A DNA stretch of 64,000 bases from NCBI RefSeq assembly GCF_003667825.1, contig NZ_CP033043.1, positions 2,167,501 to 2,231,500 on the forward strand, read 5' to 3'. The translations under genes were made by a program, and so were the position numbers. Position 1 is the first letter of the stretch; each line of letters opens with the position of its first letter. Origin of the DNA: Metabacillus litoralis. Its GTDB lineage: Bacteria > Bacillota > Bacilli > Bacillales > Bacillaceae. The notes beneath the pieces are model-generated. The model saw only the letters and a list, made by a program, of their open reading frames with translations, ran no database searches and was not told the DNA's origin. Below, piece by piece: positions 43,089 to 52,835 of the stretch.

Positions 43089-43743
43089 GTTTAGCCTTCC
43101 CATTTCTCATTCTTTTTTGCCCTTCTCTACATAAGTGAAGCAGTGGACAACTTTCACATTGTGGAGATTGAGCTTTACAATGGTATCTTCCGAAGAAAAT
43201 TAATCGATGGTGTGTATCTGACCATTCTTCTTTTGGAACTTTTTTCATTAAGGTCTTCTCTACTTCTAATACTGAATCCTTCCATCTGCAAATGCCAAGA
43301 CGTTTACTTACCCTTTCTACATGGGTATCAACAGCAATTGCAGGAACACCAAATGCAACAGACATTACAACATTTGCTGTTTTTCTACCAACTCCAGCTA
43401 ACTTCGTTAACTCTGTATGATCATTTGGAACTTCTCCATTATAATGTTCGAGCAATGTTTCACAAAGCTTACGAATATTCTTAGCTTTATTTCGATATAA
43501 TCCAATTGACCTGATGTCTGACTGTAATTCCTCCAGCGAGACAGCTAAGTAATCCTCAGGTTTTTTATATTTTTGAAATAAATTTTTCGTAACTTTATTT
43601 ACTAAAGCATCCGTACATTGAGCAGATAATGCTACAGCTATCACTAATTCAAAAGGATTGTCATGAATTAGTTCACAATGAGCATCAGGGAACATCTCTG
43701 TCATTGTATCTAGACACTCACGGATTTGAACTTTTGTTAACAT
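43078..43743 (-). CDS. nth: Endonuclease III
   Basis: A 221-residue DNA glycosylase/AP lyase that removes oxidised pyrimidines. The helix-hairpin-helix LAGVGRKTANVVMS contains catalytic Lys121, and Asp139 lies in PAIAVDTHVERV. The C-terminal 4Fe-4S site has Cys189, 196, 199 and 205 in the standard C-x6-C-x2-C-x5-C spacing. AGGTGAGAAG precedes the ATG. It lies between dnaD and ypoC in one operon. Confidence 0.96.
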   Translation of the reverse strand: MLTKVQIRECLDTMTEMFPDAHCELIHDNPFELVIAVALSAQCTDALVNKVTKNLFQKYKKPEDYLAVSLEELQSDIRSIGLYRNKAKNIRKLCETLLEHYNGEVPNDHTELTKLAGVGRKTANVVMSVAFGVPAIAVDTHVERVSKRLGICRWKDSVLEVEKTLMKKVPKEEWSDTHHRLIFFGRYHCKAQSPQCESCPLLHLCREGQKRMRNGKAKHAK

Positions 43744-43816
43744 CTTCTCACCTACTATTTAACATTCATTTTTTATTTATTAGTACACTAGAACATAAGA
43801 AAAAAGAGCTAAATTT

Positions 43817-44521
43817 TTAGCTCTCAAGCCAATTATAAAAAGGAACTTTTCTTTGATAATTTTCTGGATTACTTTGAGTTTTTGATGGCGTAGCCTGATT
43901 TTGACGGAACTTTTTAGCATAGTTTCTTGCTTGTTCAATTGTACGAATTCCGTTCTTCTTCCACTCAAAAAGAATCCGATCAATGTATCTAAAGTTCAAT
44001 TTTCCTGACATAACAGATTCTCTTAATGCCGCTTTAATAATAACAGGGTCATAATCGTCTTGATCAATCCAAATAGCTAGAGTTTCACACTCAAATGGTG
44101 ATAGTGGTCGCCCGAATTCATTCTCGAAAGTTGTATATAAACTCTCATCCTCTTTTTGGCTTTGTTCCTGAGTTTTTTTCTGGCTTTCATTACTTAAATA
44201 TGTGTATAACTTATCCCATAGTGGTTTAAGCGAGTAATATTCAAATAAAATTGTGTCTTGTTCACTCTCTTCAATCATTAAGAAGCCTTTTTGTATTAAT
44301 GTTCTTAAAATAGACGTACATTCAGATGTTGAAATTGACATATGCTGCGATAGTTCAGTTGGAGTAGGAAATTGGTTTCCGTTCTCCTTATATTTTTTTA
44401 CTTGTAGGATGAGCATAAATTCAAGTTCATTTAAGCCCAATTTTGCATAATAATTAAAAAGCATAACCGGAATGGAAACATGTCCTGCTTCTTGGAGAAA
44501 GATGAATTGTTCTTTATTCAT
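43817..44521 (-). CDS. dnaD: DNA replication initiation protein DnaD
   Basis: A 234-residue primosome protein that remodels DNA at the origin and helps load DnaB/DnaC. An N-terminal winged helix (LNELEFMLILQVKKYKE ... PTELSQHMSIS) and the C-terminal DnaB_2 domain (FENEFGRPLSPFECETL ... YIDRILFEWKKNGI) are both seen. The ATG at 44521 follows AGGGGTGTGAAT; in-frame codons up to 44554 precede the site. First gene of dnaD-nth-ypoC. Confidence 0.95.
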   Translation of the reverse strand: MNKEQFIFLQEAGHVSIPVMLFNYYAKLGLNELEFMLILQVKKYKENGNQFPTPTELSQHMSISTSECTSILRTLIQKGFLMIEESEQDTILFEYYSLKPLWDKLYTYLSNESQKKTQEQSQKEDESLYTTFENEFGRPLSPFECETLAIWIDQDDYDPVIIKAALRESVMSGKLNFRYIDRILFEWKKNGIRTIEQARNYAKKFRQNQATPSKTQSNPENYQRKVPFYNWLES

Positions 44522-44650
44522 ATTCACACCCCTTACCTTAGTGTAGTATACCATGCCAAGCTACTACATTGTATAAAATAACTTCGGTTGTTTTTGCCAT
44601 ATAAGGGAATCAACTACTTACACTATGTTTTTGTACCTGTTGGATAAGAA

Positions 44651-44684
44651 TAAAAAAACCGACTCAACAGAGTCAGTTTTTTTA
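44651..44684 (-). terminator. Terminator after asnS
   Basis: ACTGACTC and GAGTCGGT pair around a short loop, with seven T residues following on the minus strand. Confidence 0.8.
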
Positions 44685-44689
44685 CCTTC

Positions 44690-45982
44690 TTATGGATAAA
44701 GTCTGTTCAATAAACGAGGGAACGGAATTGTTTCACGAACATGTTCAACTCCACTTAACCATGCTACCGTTCTCTCAAGTCCTAAGCCAAATCCAGAATG
44801 TGGTACAGAACCATACTTTCTAAGTTGTAGATACCACTCATAAGCTTGTTCATCCAATTGATGCTCTTCTAAACGTTGTTTAAGCAACTGCTCATCATGA
44901 ATTCGCTCAGAACCACCAATGATCTCACCATAGCCCTCTGGTGCAATTAAATCAGCACAGAGCACAACGTCTTCTCGGCTAGGATCCGGTTGCATATAAA
45001 AAGGTTTTAAGCTTGTTGGATAATGTGTAATAAAGACAGGTTTATCAAAGCTCTCTGCAATTGCTGTTTCATGTGGAGCACCAAAATCGTCTCCCCATTT
45101 AATATCTGTAAATCCTTTATCTTGAAGAAACTTGATTGCATCATCATACGTAATTCTTGGGAAAGGCGCCTTTATTTTTTCTAATTTAGATGTATCTCTA
45201 CCTAATGTAGTTAGTTCAAGTGAACAATTTTCTAAGACACTTTGGGTAATATATGATACATACGATTCTTGTACTTGAAGATTATCTTCAAATTCATAAA
45301 AAGCCATTTCAGGCTCAATCATCCAAAATTCTATAAGATGGCGGCGTGTTTTTGACTTTTCTGCTCGGAACGTAGGACCAAACGAAAATACCTTCCCTAA
45401 CGCCATAGCTGCTGCTTCCATGTATAATTGGCCACTTTGAGATAAATAGGCATCCTCATCAAAGTATTTTGTATGAAATAATTCAGATGTTCCTTCCGGT
45501 GCACTTCCAGTTAAAATTGGCGGATCAACTTTAACAAAACCTTCTTTATTAAAAAACTCATATGTTGATCTAATGATTTCGTTTCTAATTTTCATTACTG
45601 CATGCTGACGTTTAGAACGAAGCCATAAATGGCGGTGATCCATTAAAAATTCAGTTCCATGCTCTTTTGGTGTTATAGGATAATCAACAGATTCAGAAAT
45701 AACGCGAATATTCGTAACCCCTAATTCATAACCAAAGGGAGAACGTTCATCTACCTTAACGATTCCAGATACATAAAGAGATGTTTCTTGAGTAATAGAC
45801 TTTGCATTTTGGAAAACCTCTTCTGCAACCTCAGCCTTTACTACAACTCCTTGGATAAAGCCTGTACCATCTCTTAATTGAAGAAAAGCAATCTTTCCAC
45901 TTGAGCGTTTATTTGAAAGCCATGCTCCTATTGTTACTTCTTGTCCAACATATTTTCCAACTTCTGCAATTGTTGTTTTCAC
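44690..45982 (-). CDS. asnS: Asparaginyl-tRNA synthetase
   Basis: A 430-residue class II enzyme that charges tRNA-Asn. An N-terminal OB-fold ([20 protein letters not shown]) binds the anticodon; class II motifs follow: motif 2 [20 protein letters not shown] and motif 3 [15 protein letters not shown]. The GGSERIHDE block is typical of AsnS. GGAGGGAATTTATAC precedes the ATG. In B. subtilis aspB lies just upstream of asnS; here ypmB is next, so aspB is missing from this place. Confidence 0.96.
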   Translation of the reverse strand: MKTTIAEVGKYVGQEVTIGAWLSNKRSSGKIAFLQLRDGTGFIQGVVVKAEVAEEVFQNAKSITQETSLYVSGIVKVDERSPFGYELGVTNIRVISESVDYPITPKEHGTEFLMDHRHLWLRSKRQHAVMKIRNEIIRSTYEFFNKEGFVKVDPPILTGSAPEGTSELFHTKYFDEDAYLSQSGQLYMEAAAMALGKVFSFGPTFRAEKSKTRRHLIEFWMIEPEMAFYEFEDNLQVQESYVSYITQSVLENCSLELTTLGRDTSKLEKIKAPFPRITYDDAIKFLQDKGFTDIKWGDDFGAPHETAIAESFDKPVFITHYPTSLKPFYMQPDPSREDVVLCADLIAPEGYGEIIGGSERIHDEQLLKQRLEEHQLDEQAYEWYLQLRKYGSVPHSGFGLGLERTVAWLSGVEHVRETIPFPRLLNRLYP

Positions 45983-46118
45983 GTATAAATTCCCTCCATC
46001 AGCTGCGATGTCTACTTTTTATGTATTTTCTTCATCATATAATTATACGTTTTTTATAATATGGTCGCAATGTTTCCAAAATAAGCCGAAACTTTCCGAT
46101 TATTTCTACACCTTTTTA

Positions 46119-46625
46119 TTAAGATGAAGTTTTTGTTTTTAATGCCATATGTTTAATAATTTCACCATCATAAAAATTCACATAATCAAATGTATATCGA
46201 TCAGATTTGTCTTTGTATTTCACTTCCCAAATAGGTATTTCTTCATCCATACCTAACCGAACACTTATGATTTCTACTGGGCTGTATTCCTTATTAACCT
46301 TTTTAAGTGCTTCATCCTTTGTAATTCCAGAAGACTGTTTTTTCACTAACATTTTATCTTCTTTATCCTTTTTGTACACCCAGACGTATACACTCTCATT
46401 TTTTGTTTTTTCTCCTGTTAATACATGATATTGTTTATCACTATTAAAAGTCTTAATTTCCGTTATAGTCGAAAGATTTGCTGATTCCATAGCTATTTTC
46501 TTCGATTGCTCATGACCATTCGTGTATTGTTCTCTTGCAGCCTGATATGTTGCTGTAAAAATCCATACAGCTGCAATAAACAAAATTGAGAAGACGGCAA
46601 TGAATGTCCAAGTTTTTCTACCCAT
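46119..46625 (-). CDS. ypmB: DUF5590/YpmB membrane protein (TseB-like)
   Basis: A 168-residue protein with one N-terminal membrane helix (TFIAVFSILFIAAVWIF) and an extracellular domain of two cystatin-like repeats, including SSGITKDEALKKVNKEY and EIISVRLGMDEEIPIWEVKY. B. subtilis YpmB (TseB) has been linked to cell-wall elongation through PBP2A. The ATG at 46625 follows AGAAAGGG; upstream in-frame codons belong to ypmA. It starts 13 bases after ypmA. Confidence 0.87.
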   Translation of the reverse strand: MGRKTWTFIAVFSILFIAAVWIFTATYQAAREQYTNGHEQSKKIAMESANLSTITEIKTFNSDKQYHVLTGEKTKNESVYVWVYKKDKEDKMLVKKQSSGITKDEALKKVNKEYSPVEIISVRLGMDEEIPIWEVKYKDKSDRYTFDYVNFYDGEIIKHMALKTKTSS

Positions 46626-46638
46626 ATCGTAACCCTTT

Positions 46639-46809
46639 CTAAGTACGGTATATAGTAAATACTGCTTTTGATTTATCTTCCTGATCAAGAGCAAGACCAA
46701 ACATTAAATCATCTCTTTTTAATGTTCTGTTCAGCAAGTCAACGATTTTATATAAATCATCAGAATGATCTACAGTTACGGTTGATACAATTTCAATTTT
46801 ACTTTCCAT
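46639..46809 (-). CDS. ypmA: YpmA family protein (DUF4264)
   Basis: A 56-residue soluble protein (MESKIEIVSTVTVDHSDDLY) of the YpmA/DUF4264 family, function unknown. It looks like a small alpha-beta fold ending KAVFTIYRT. The ATG at 46809 follows GGGAGG; the in-frame codons before it include the ribosome site. Directly upstream of ypmB, as in B. subtilis. Confidence 0.83.
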   Translation of the reverse strand: MESKIEIVSTVTVDHSDDLYKIVDLLNRTLKRDDLMFGLALDQEDKSKAVFTIYRT

Positions 46810-46974
46810 AGCTTTTTTCCTCCCACTTAAAAACAAATATTGTAACTTATATGTCTGCCTAGTCTGGATACAATAACATTACAACAACATCTATTTGTTG
46901 TAACCACGATTTATTATAACAGGTGTCATTAAGTAACGTGAAAATAAATTTCTCCTAGCTCACACCAAATCTTC

Positions 46975-47000
46975 GTGGCTGATTCAGTATAATCAGCCAC
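46975..47000. other. Perfect hairpin over the dinG stop codon
   Basis: GTGGCTGATT pairs with AATCAGCCAC around a six-base loop. The T tract lies on the + strand side, so its use as a dinG terminator is uncertain. Confidence 0.45.
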
Positions 47001-49821
47001 CCTTTTTGTTACTAATCCAATCATCAATAGAATGTGTAAGATGATGCATTGGTTTTGACACTATATCGATAGATGGAATTGACGCTAAAAAATCTTTTCC
47101 ATATCTTGACGTAATAATGCGATTGTCTAATACAAACAGAATACCACGATCATCTTCATGCCTAATTAAGCGCCCGAACCCCTGTTTAAATCTTAGGATA
47201 GCCTCTGGAAGTGAATAATCGTAAAATGAGTTCGCACCCTGTTCTTCCATGTATTCACTTGTGGCAGCCACGATAGGGTCATCCGGAGAAGCAAATGGAA
47301 GTCGAACAATCATAAGAGCCTTTAGGTCTTCTCCTGGGAAATCAACGCCTTCCCAAAAGCTGCTTGTCCCCAACAAAATGGCCTTATCAAATTGTTTGAA
47401 ATTTTTCGTAAGTCTAGATCTACTTCCACTTCCTGTTCCTTGCCCCATTATGGCAAAATCCTCTAATGTCACATCTTCTTTAACAATTTGATACGTTTTT
47501 CTCAACATTTCATAAGAAGTAAATAAAACGAGCATTTTTCCATTTGAAATTTGAGCTACGGTCCCAATATGTGCTGCAATCGCCTCTGAGTATTCTTCGA
47601 TAGAAACCTCATTTACTACAGGCATATCAGTTGGTACAAACAATTTCACTTGTTTTTCATAGTCAAACGATGAATCTAATACAACCTGCTTCGGGAAAAA
47701 ATCAGCTAGTCCAATATTATGAATGAAATAGGAGAAAGATTTTTTTACTGTTAAAGTGGCAGAAGTAAGCACTGCACTTTGTACGTGAGCAAAGAACTTA
47801 TCTGCTAAGTATTCAGAAACCTGTACAGGTTGAGCGTAAATATAAACGGCATTTTTAGCACCTTTTGACTCAATTTCAATCCATTTAACAATCGAATCAT
47901 ATTCCTCAAAAAATAAGAATTCAATATTTTTCTTATACACATTCATTTTTACGATTACTTTTCTCATGTTTTCAATCGTTAGCTTCTCTGTAATCGATAA
48001 TTCATTTGTTGAAATTTTATCAAATTTTGCAAGTTCTGTTTCCATTAACTTCAAAAGATCATGGATCATAAATTGAATTCTGTTTGCCAACTCTAGGATT
48101 GAGTTCCATGTTCGATTATTCTCTTTTTCAGATTGAAGTCGATAGGAGGTACGATTTAAAAAGGAATCTTTTTTTCTTTTTAGAACATAGGCGTGAAGAC
48201 CTGAAAAAAATTGTTGTGTTTCTTCTTGTAGCTCCATTAAGATCTTCTCTAGTTTTTGTGAAAAAGTAGAGCTTTCAAGATGAAACTTTTGCTGACATTG
48301 AATAAATTTCTTTAAAAGGCCATTTGTATGCAAAAAACCTAGTGAGTTCATCATGTAGTTAAGCTCTAAATAGTGTAATTTTATACCAAGTTGTTCAGTA
48401 GCAACATGCTGAAAATGGTGTGCTTCATCAACTATGACTTCCTGATAATCAGGCAAGATTTTTTGTTCTCTCTCAACATCAGATAAAAGCATAGCATGAT
48501 TAGTTATGATAATATTCGCTTCTGATGCTTTTTTCCTTGCTTTTTGATAGAAACATATCGAGGAAAACGGGTTATTATGAAAGGAAGAATTATCTACATG
48601 GAGATTCTCCCATAAAGTCCTTCCCCCAGATGGAAGGTTTAACTCGTCTACATCACCAGTTTCTGTTTGTGTTAACCAAATCAATATTTGGGCCTTCGCC
48701 AATATAAAGTCATAATTATCATCTAAGTCTTTTAGTGATTGTTCAAACTTCTGCAAACATAAATAATGGCGCTGCCCTTTTAAAATCGTTGCTGTAAAAG
48801 GAAACGGTAAAACCTTCTGTAAAAAAGGAATTTCTTTTTCAAGTATTTGAGTTTGTAAATGATTCGTATGTGTGCTGACGATTAACGGTCTTTTCTCTTT
48901 TATTGAGTGTATTAAAGCTGGTACAAGATATCCAATTGTTTTTCCACTTCCGGTACCAGCTTCAATCATACTGTGCTGATGAGTAGAAAATGCGTCCAAC
49001 ACTTCATTCATCATTTTTAGCTGCCCTGATCGTACATGATAGGTTGGTAATACTTTTGTAATGCTTTCCCGTCCATTCATAAAAATATTAAGTATGGTAT
49101 CGGGCTCTAATTCAACGCTTTTCCCCTCAGGCTCTATCGTGTCATTTTGCTTTTTGATTGCAAGTGTACGAACAATTTCTACGTCAGGATTTCCTTGTTC
49201 CCTTAACGTTATAAGTTTCTTAGATAGTAATTCTTCAAGTATTTCCTCTGCATCACTTATAAAAGAGCCTGCCAGTTTTATTAGCTGTTGTAGAGTGATA
49301 ATTGGTAAGTCATTTAACTTTTTAAAAATATGTAGTAATAATAAAGCTGTTGCTTCTGCATCACTATCAGCTCGATGTGGATTAACATGAAGCATATTAA
49401 ATTCGTCACTTAAATCGGATAATTTATAGCTTTTTTCAGTCGGGAAAGCCATTCTCGTTAATTCCACTGTATCTAGAATTGGCCCTGAAAAATAATAACC
49501 ATAACTTTTAAACTCCTCTTGTAAAAAAGACAAATCAAAATAGACGTTATGAGCGACAAAAAAAGCATCCGTTAACATGTTATGTAGTTCTTCGGCAATT
49601 TCACCAAACGTAGGAGCATCTTCCACCATATGATTTGAAATTCCTGTTAGCTGTTCAATAAAAGGTGGTATTTCTTGCATAGGATTAACAAAGCTCATAT
49701 ATCGATCAACAATTTCCCCATTCTCAATTGTCACAGCAGCAACTTGAATGATTTTGTCCCCTTTTTTGGGTGAATTACCAGTTGTTTCTATATCGATCAC
49801 AACATAACGTTGTTCTTTCAT
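46993..49821 (-). CDS. dinG: DinG-type helicase with N-terminal 3'-5' exonuclease
   Basis: A 942-residue fusion found in Firmicutes. Residues 1-170 form a DnaQ-like exonuclease: YVVIDIETTGNSP, HNVYFDLSFL and HRADSDAEATALL carry the acidic residues. The rest is an XPD/DinG-like helicase with EAGTGSGKTIGYL, VIVDEAHHFQHV and RFKQGFGRLIR. I see no four-Cys cluster between motifs I and II, unlike YpvA; the S. aureus homologue acts mainly as a 3'-5' exonuclease. The ATG at 49821 follows GAGGTGTTATTT. Confidence 0.93.
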   Translation of the reverse strand: MKEQRYVVIDIETTGNSPKKGDKIIQVAAVTIENGEIVDRYMSFVNPMQEIPPFIEQLTGISNHMVEDAPTFGEIAEELHNMLTDAFFVAHNVYFDLSFLQEEFKSYGYYFSGPILDTVELTRMAFPTEKSYKLSDLSDEFNMLHVNPHRADSDAEATALLLLHIFKKLNDLPIITLQQLIKLAGSFISDAEEILEELLSKKLITLREQGNPDVEIVRTLAIKKQNDTIEPEGKSVELEPDTILNIFMNGRESITKVLPTYHVRSGQLKMMNEVLDAFSTHQHSMIEAGTGSGKTIGYLVPALIHSIKEKRPLIVSTHTNHLQTQILEKEIPFLQKVLPFPFTATILKGQRHYLCLQKFEQSLKDLDDNYDFILAKAQILIWLTQTETGDVDELNLPSGGRTLWENLHVDNSSFHNNPFSSICFYQKARKKASEANIIITNHAMLLSDVEREQKILPDYQEVIVDEAHHFQHVATEQLGIKLHYLELNYMMNSLGFLHTNGLLKKFIQCQQKFHLESSTFSQKLEKILMELQEETQQFFSGLHAYVLKRKKDSFLNRTSYRLQSEKENNRTWNSILELANRIQFMIHDLLKLMETELAKFDKISTNELSITEKLTIENMRKVIVKMNVYKKNIEFLFFEEYDSIVKWIEIESKGAKNAVYIYAQPVQVSEYLADKFFAHVQSAVLTSATLTVKKSFSYFIHNIGLADFFPKQVVLDSSFDYEKQVKLFVPTDMPVVNEVSIEEYSEAIAAHIGTVAQISNGKMLVLFTSYEMLRKTYQIVKEDVTLEDFAIMGQGTGSGSRSRLTKNFKQFDKAILLGTSSFWEGVDFPGEDLKALMIVRLPFASPDDPIVAATSEYMEEQGANSFYDYSLPEAILRFKQGFGRLIRHEDDRGILFVLDNRIITSRYGKDFLASIPSIDIVSKPMHHLTHSIDDWISNKKGG

Positions 49822-50186
49822 AAATAACACCTCAATTTATTTCAAAAACGAAAAACTGTTTTATTCATACTCTTTGCTGACTATTAGTTTACCCCAATAC
49901 GTGTAAGTTTTAAATAACTTTACAATATACTAGGCTAATACCATTCATTTTTTCACACTATTCCGTAGAGTAAGATGTGTATGTTACAATATTTACACTT
50001 TCCAAAAAGTATGAGTTACTGGAATCAATTTCAAAATGTATAATTTGTTACCAAAAAACGTATAAATTTCACATCTAATAATGTTTTTATCCGTGTACTG
50101 TTTATTAACATGTTCAAGGTGAGGAAAAATGTTCGTTTTTTGATTTAAGAGTCATAATTATGAAATTAACTCACTTAAAAGAAAAT
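49822..50186. other. Gap between dinG and panD, nothing recognised
   Basis: About 365 AT-rich bases. They should include the dinG promoter on the minus strand, but no clear -35/-10 pair, operator or small gene with a ribosome site stands out. Confidence 0.4.
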
Positions 50187-50264
50187 AAAAAAGACCTACT
50201 CTATAATGACTCCTCTCATGGAAAAAGCGGAAATATTGAAAGTCATTTTGAGTCAGGTCTTATT
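50187..50264 (-). terminator. Terminator of panBCD
   Basis: On the minus strand AAGACCTGACTC pairs with GAGTAGGTCTT (one bulge) over a long loop, then TTTTTATTTTC follows. Confidence 0.7.
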
Positions 50265-50271
50265 TGTTTTA

Positions 50272-50655
50272 TTATAAAATTGTTGCAGCTGGTTCTTGAC
50301 CTAAAATTTCTACAATTTTATTATTTTCATCCATAATAGCAATTTTTGGTTGGTGAGTAGATAGTTTCTCTTCTTGTACCATTGTATAAGTAAGAATGAT
50401 GACTACGTCTCCTTCTTGAACAAGCCTTGCAGCAGCACCATTTAAACATACAACCCCACTGCCTCTTTTACCCGGAATAATATAGGTCTCAAATCGTGCG
50501 CCGTTGTTATTATTAACAATTTGTACTTTTTCATTTGCAACCATACCGACAGCATCGATAATGTCTTCGTCTATAGTAATACTACCAACGTAATTCAAAT
50601 TAGCCTCTGTTACACGAGCACGATGTATTTTAGCATTCAACATTGTACGAAACAT
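50272..50655 (-). CDS. panD: Aspartate 1-decarboxylase
   Basis: A 127-residue pyruvoyl enzyme that turns aspartate into beta-alanine for pantothenate. The self-cleavage site Gly24-Ser25 is in [10 protein letters not shown], where Ser25 becomes the pyruvoyl group; Tyr and Lys residues of the N-terminal block ([20 protein letters not shown]) are conserved. AGGGAGAGCCAA precedes the ATG. Last gene of panB-panC-panD. Confidence 0.96.
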   Translation of the reverse strand: MFRTMLNAKIHRARVTEANLNYVGSITIDEDIIDAVGMVANEKVQIVNNNNGARFETYIIPGKRGSGVVCLNGAAARLVQEGDVVIILTYTMVQEEKLSTHQPKIAIMDENNKIVEILGQEPAATIL

Positions 50656-50724
50656 TTGGCTCTCCCTCTTTTCATCTATATATCTTTATTTTTAACACTC
50701 TAACTGAGCTATTTTTTCATGCAA

Positions 50725-51570
50725 TTAAACTTCAATCGTTATATTATCAATTAGTCTTGCATTTGTAAACTTCACAGCGACAGCAAGGATGATCTTTCCA
50801 TGAAGCACCTCAATTTCCTCTAATTTTGGATAGCTCAGAATTTCAACATAATCAATCGTTCCTGATGTATTAGTTGTAATGATGGCGGAAACAAGGTCTA
50901 TTACTTTTTGTTTATTTCGTTCCCCAGTTAGGATGAAGTCCTTTGCTTGGCTTAAGCTTTTATATAAAGCTGTTGCTTCTTTTCTTTCACGATCATTTAA
51001 GTTAACATTTCGTGAGCTTTTTGCTAATCCGTCTTCTTCCCTTATTGTTGGAACTGCCACTAAATCCATTGGAAAATTAAATTCACTAATTAACCCGTCA
51101 ATAACCGCTACTTGTTGGGCATCCTTCATTCCAAAATAAGCCCTGTCAGGTTGAACCATATTAAATAATTTCGTTAGGACTGTTGCAACTCCATCAAAGT
51201 GTCCTTTTCTTGATCTTCCACATAATACATCTATCCTTTTTTTAACAATGACTGTATATGCAGGTTCATCTGGATACATCTCATTCACAGGCGGAGTAAA
51301 TATAAGATCAACCCCTGCCTGCTCTGCTAGTTTCTGATCTCTTTCTGCATTTCTTGGGTACGAATCAAAATCTTCATTTGGGCCAAATTGAAGAGGATTA
51401 ACAAATATACTTAATACGACAACATCATTCTCTTTTCTTGCTTCTTCTAAAAGCTTTAAGTGACCTTCGTGTAGATAACCCATTGTTGGTACAAACCCGA
51501 TTGTTAGGTTTTCTTGTTTAAATGAACGAATTTCTTTTCTTAGTTCCTGGATTGTACTAACAATGTTCAT
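50725..51570 (-). CDS. panC: Pantothenate synthetase
   Basis: A 281-residue ATP-dependent ligase that joins pantoate and beta-alanine. The nucleotide-binding HIGH-like run is in [16 protein letters not shown], and [18 protein letters not shown] plus KSSRNVNL give the pantoate and KMSKS-like regions. Its ATG overlaps the panB stop (ATGA), so translation is coupled. The length fits the family. Confidence 0.96.
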   Translation of the reverse strand: MNIVSTIQELRKEIRSFKQENLTIGFVPTMGYLHEGHLKLLEEARKENDVVVLSIFVNPLQFGPNEDFDSYPRNAERDQKLAEQAGVDLIFTPPVNEMYPDEPAYTVIVKKRIDVLCGRSRKGHFDGVATVLTKLFNMVQPDRAYFGMKDAQQVAVIDGLISEFNFPMDLVAVPTIREEDGLAKSSRNVNLNDRERKEATALYKSLSQAKDFILTGERNKQKVIDLVSAIITTNTSGTIDYVEILSYPKLEEIEVLHGKIILAVAVKFTNARLIDNITIEV

Positions 51571-52406
51571 TTCTTTAATCCTCCATATAAGCTGTGTAGC
51601 TCTTCCTCCTTCATGTTAAAGGAGTGTTTCTCCTCTGGAAAGCTTCTACTTTTCACTTCTGCAACATATTGCGAAATTGCAGATATTGTTGTTTCTGCTA
51701 TAGAGGCATACTGTTTTACAAATTTCGGAACATAACCTGAACCGTAACCTACTAAATCATGATAAACTAACACTTGACCGTCAGTTTGACGGCCTGCACC
51801 AATACCAATTGTTGGTATTGAAAGTAACCTTGTTATCTCAAGCGCTAACTGCTGTGGAACACATTCTAAAACTAGAGCTATTGCCCCTGCAGCTTGACAT
51901 TTTTTAGCATCTTCAATTAGCTTTCGAGCTGCCTCTGCATCTTTTCCTTGTACTTTGTATCCACCTAATACATTAACTGACTGAGGTGTCAACCCAAGAT
52001 GAGCAACAACTGGTATTCCACCAAAAGTAAGCGCTTCAATTATAGGAGTAACACCATCTGCACCCTCCACCTTAACAGCATCTGCTCCACCTTCCTGCAT
52101 AATTCTTACAGCATTTTTTAAAGATTCGTCTTTAGAAAGGTGATAAGACATAAACGGCATATCTGTTACGACAAATGTGTCTTTTGCTCCTCGTTTTACT
52201 GCTTTCGTATGATGAATCATATCGTTAACAGTAACAGGTATTGTGGAGTCATACCCTAACACAACCATTCCTAATGAATCCCCAACAAGAATCATATCAA
52301 CTCCGGCGATCTCGGCTTGTTTGGCACTTGGAAAATCGTAAGCTGTCAGCATTGTGATTGGTTCACTTTTTTCTTTCATTTTCATAAAATCTTGTCTTGT
52401 TTTCAT
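51567..52406 (-). CDS. panB: Ketopantoate hydroxymethyltransferase
   Basis: A 279-residue TIM-barrel enzyme that makes ketopantoate from alpha-ketoisovalerate and methylene-tetrahydrofolate. Landmarks are [37 protein letters not shown] and [18 protein letters not shown], which include the metal and substrate ligands. The ATG at 52406 follows GGAGGGG; in-frame codons up to 52439 precede it. A candidate leader with a terminator lies between its promoter and the gene. Confidence 0.96.
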   Translation of the reverse strand: MKTRQDFMKMKEKSEPITMLTAYDFPSAKQAEIAGVDMILVGDSLGMVVLGYDSTIPVTVNDMIHHTKAVKRGAKDTFVVTDMPFMSYHLSKDESLKNAVRIMQEGGADAVKVEGADGVTPIIEALTFGGIPVVAHLGLTPQSVNVLGGYKVQGKDAEAARKLIEDAKKCQAAGAIALVLECVPQQLALEITRLLSIPTIGIGAGRQTDGQVLVYHDLVGYGSGYVPKFVKQYASIAETTISAISQYVAEVKSRSFPEEKHSFNMKEEELHSLYGGLKK

Positions 52407-52568
52407 AATTTCCCCTCCAGATTTAGCATGTAAATCCATTCTTGTATAGGAACAACATTGGATTACTTATGATAAATGGGTAGTTCATAATGAGAAAAGC
52501 ATGGTAGGAGAGAGAATGAATTATCCGATTTTAAATTTATCATGATTGCTTACCTCAATCATTAAACA

Positions 52569-52605
52569 TAAAAAATCCTTCTTATCGACAAAGATAGAAG
52601 GATTG
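52569..52605 (-). terminator. Terminator in the panB leader
   Basis: On the minus strand AATCCTTCTATC pairs with GATAAGAAGGATT around an eight-base loop, followed by TTTT. Confidence 0.75.
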
Positions 52606-52785
52606 TAGACTATTCGTTCGGTTTCATCCCTCTGTCCTAGTCCTTCTTGGATCAAGGCAGATAATTTTCAAAAATTTCATTTGACCTTATTATTACTATT
52701 TACATTAATAAAGGTCTTCAACAAACTTTTCTTTATCACAAGGTGTAGTTCATAAGATACTACCCAAAAAAAGTATAGCAGAAAA
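52569..52785 (-). ncRNA. Candidate attenuated leader RNA of panBCD
   Basis: A minus-strand TATACT near 52773-52778 could start a transcript that runs through two small hairpins and ends at the terminator at 52569-52605, 164 bases before panB. The sequence AAGAAGGA occurs both in the terminator 3' arm and again upstream (52641-52648), where it could pair with the terminator 5' arm and prevent termination. That is the layout of transcription attenuation. It might be related to the known pan RNA motif, but I cannot confirm this. Confidence 0.45.
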
Positions 52786-52835
52786 TTTTACTAATTACTA
52801 TCGTTATCTATCATAGCAAATCACACAGTCACCCA

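Noticed and set aside
45983..46118. T-box leader ahead of asnS
   Set aside because: No T-box consensus and no terminator/antiterminator pair is found in the short upstream gap.
50087..50160. Single CGAACATT half-site as a LexA box for dinG
   Set aside because: Only one half of the inverted repeat is present and no promoter fits around it.
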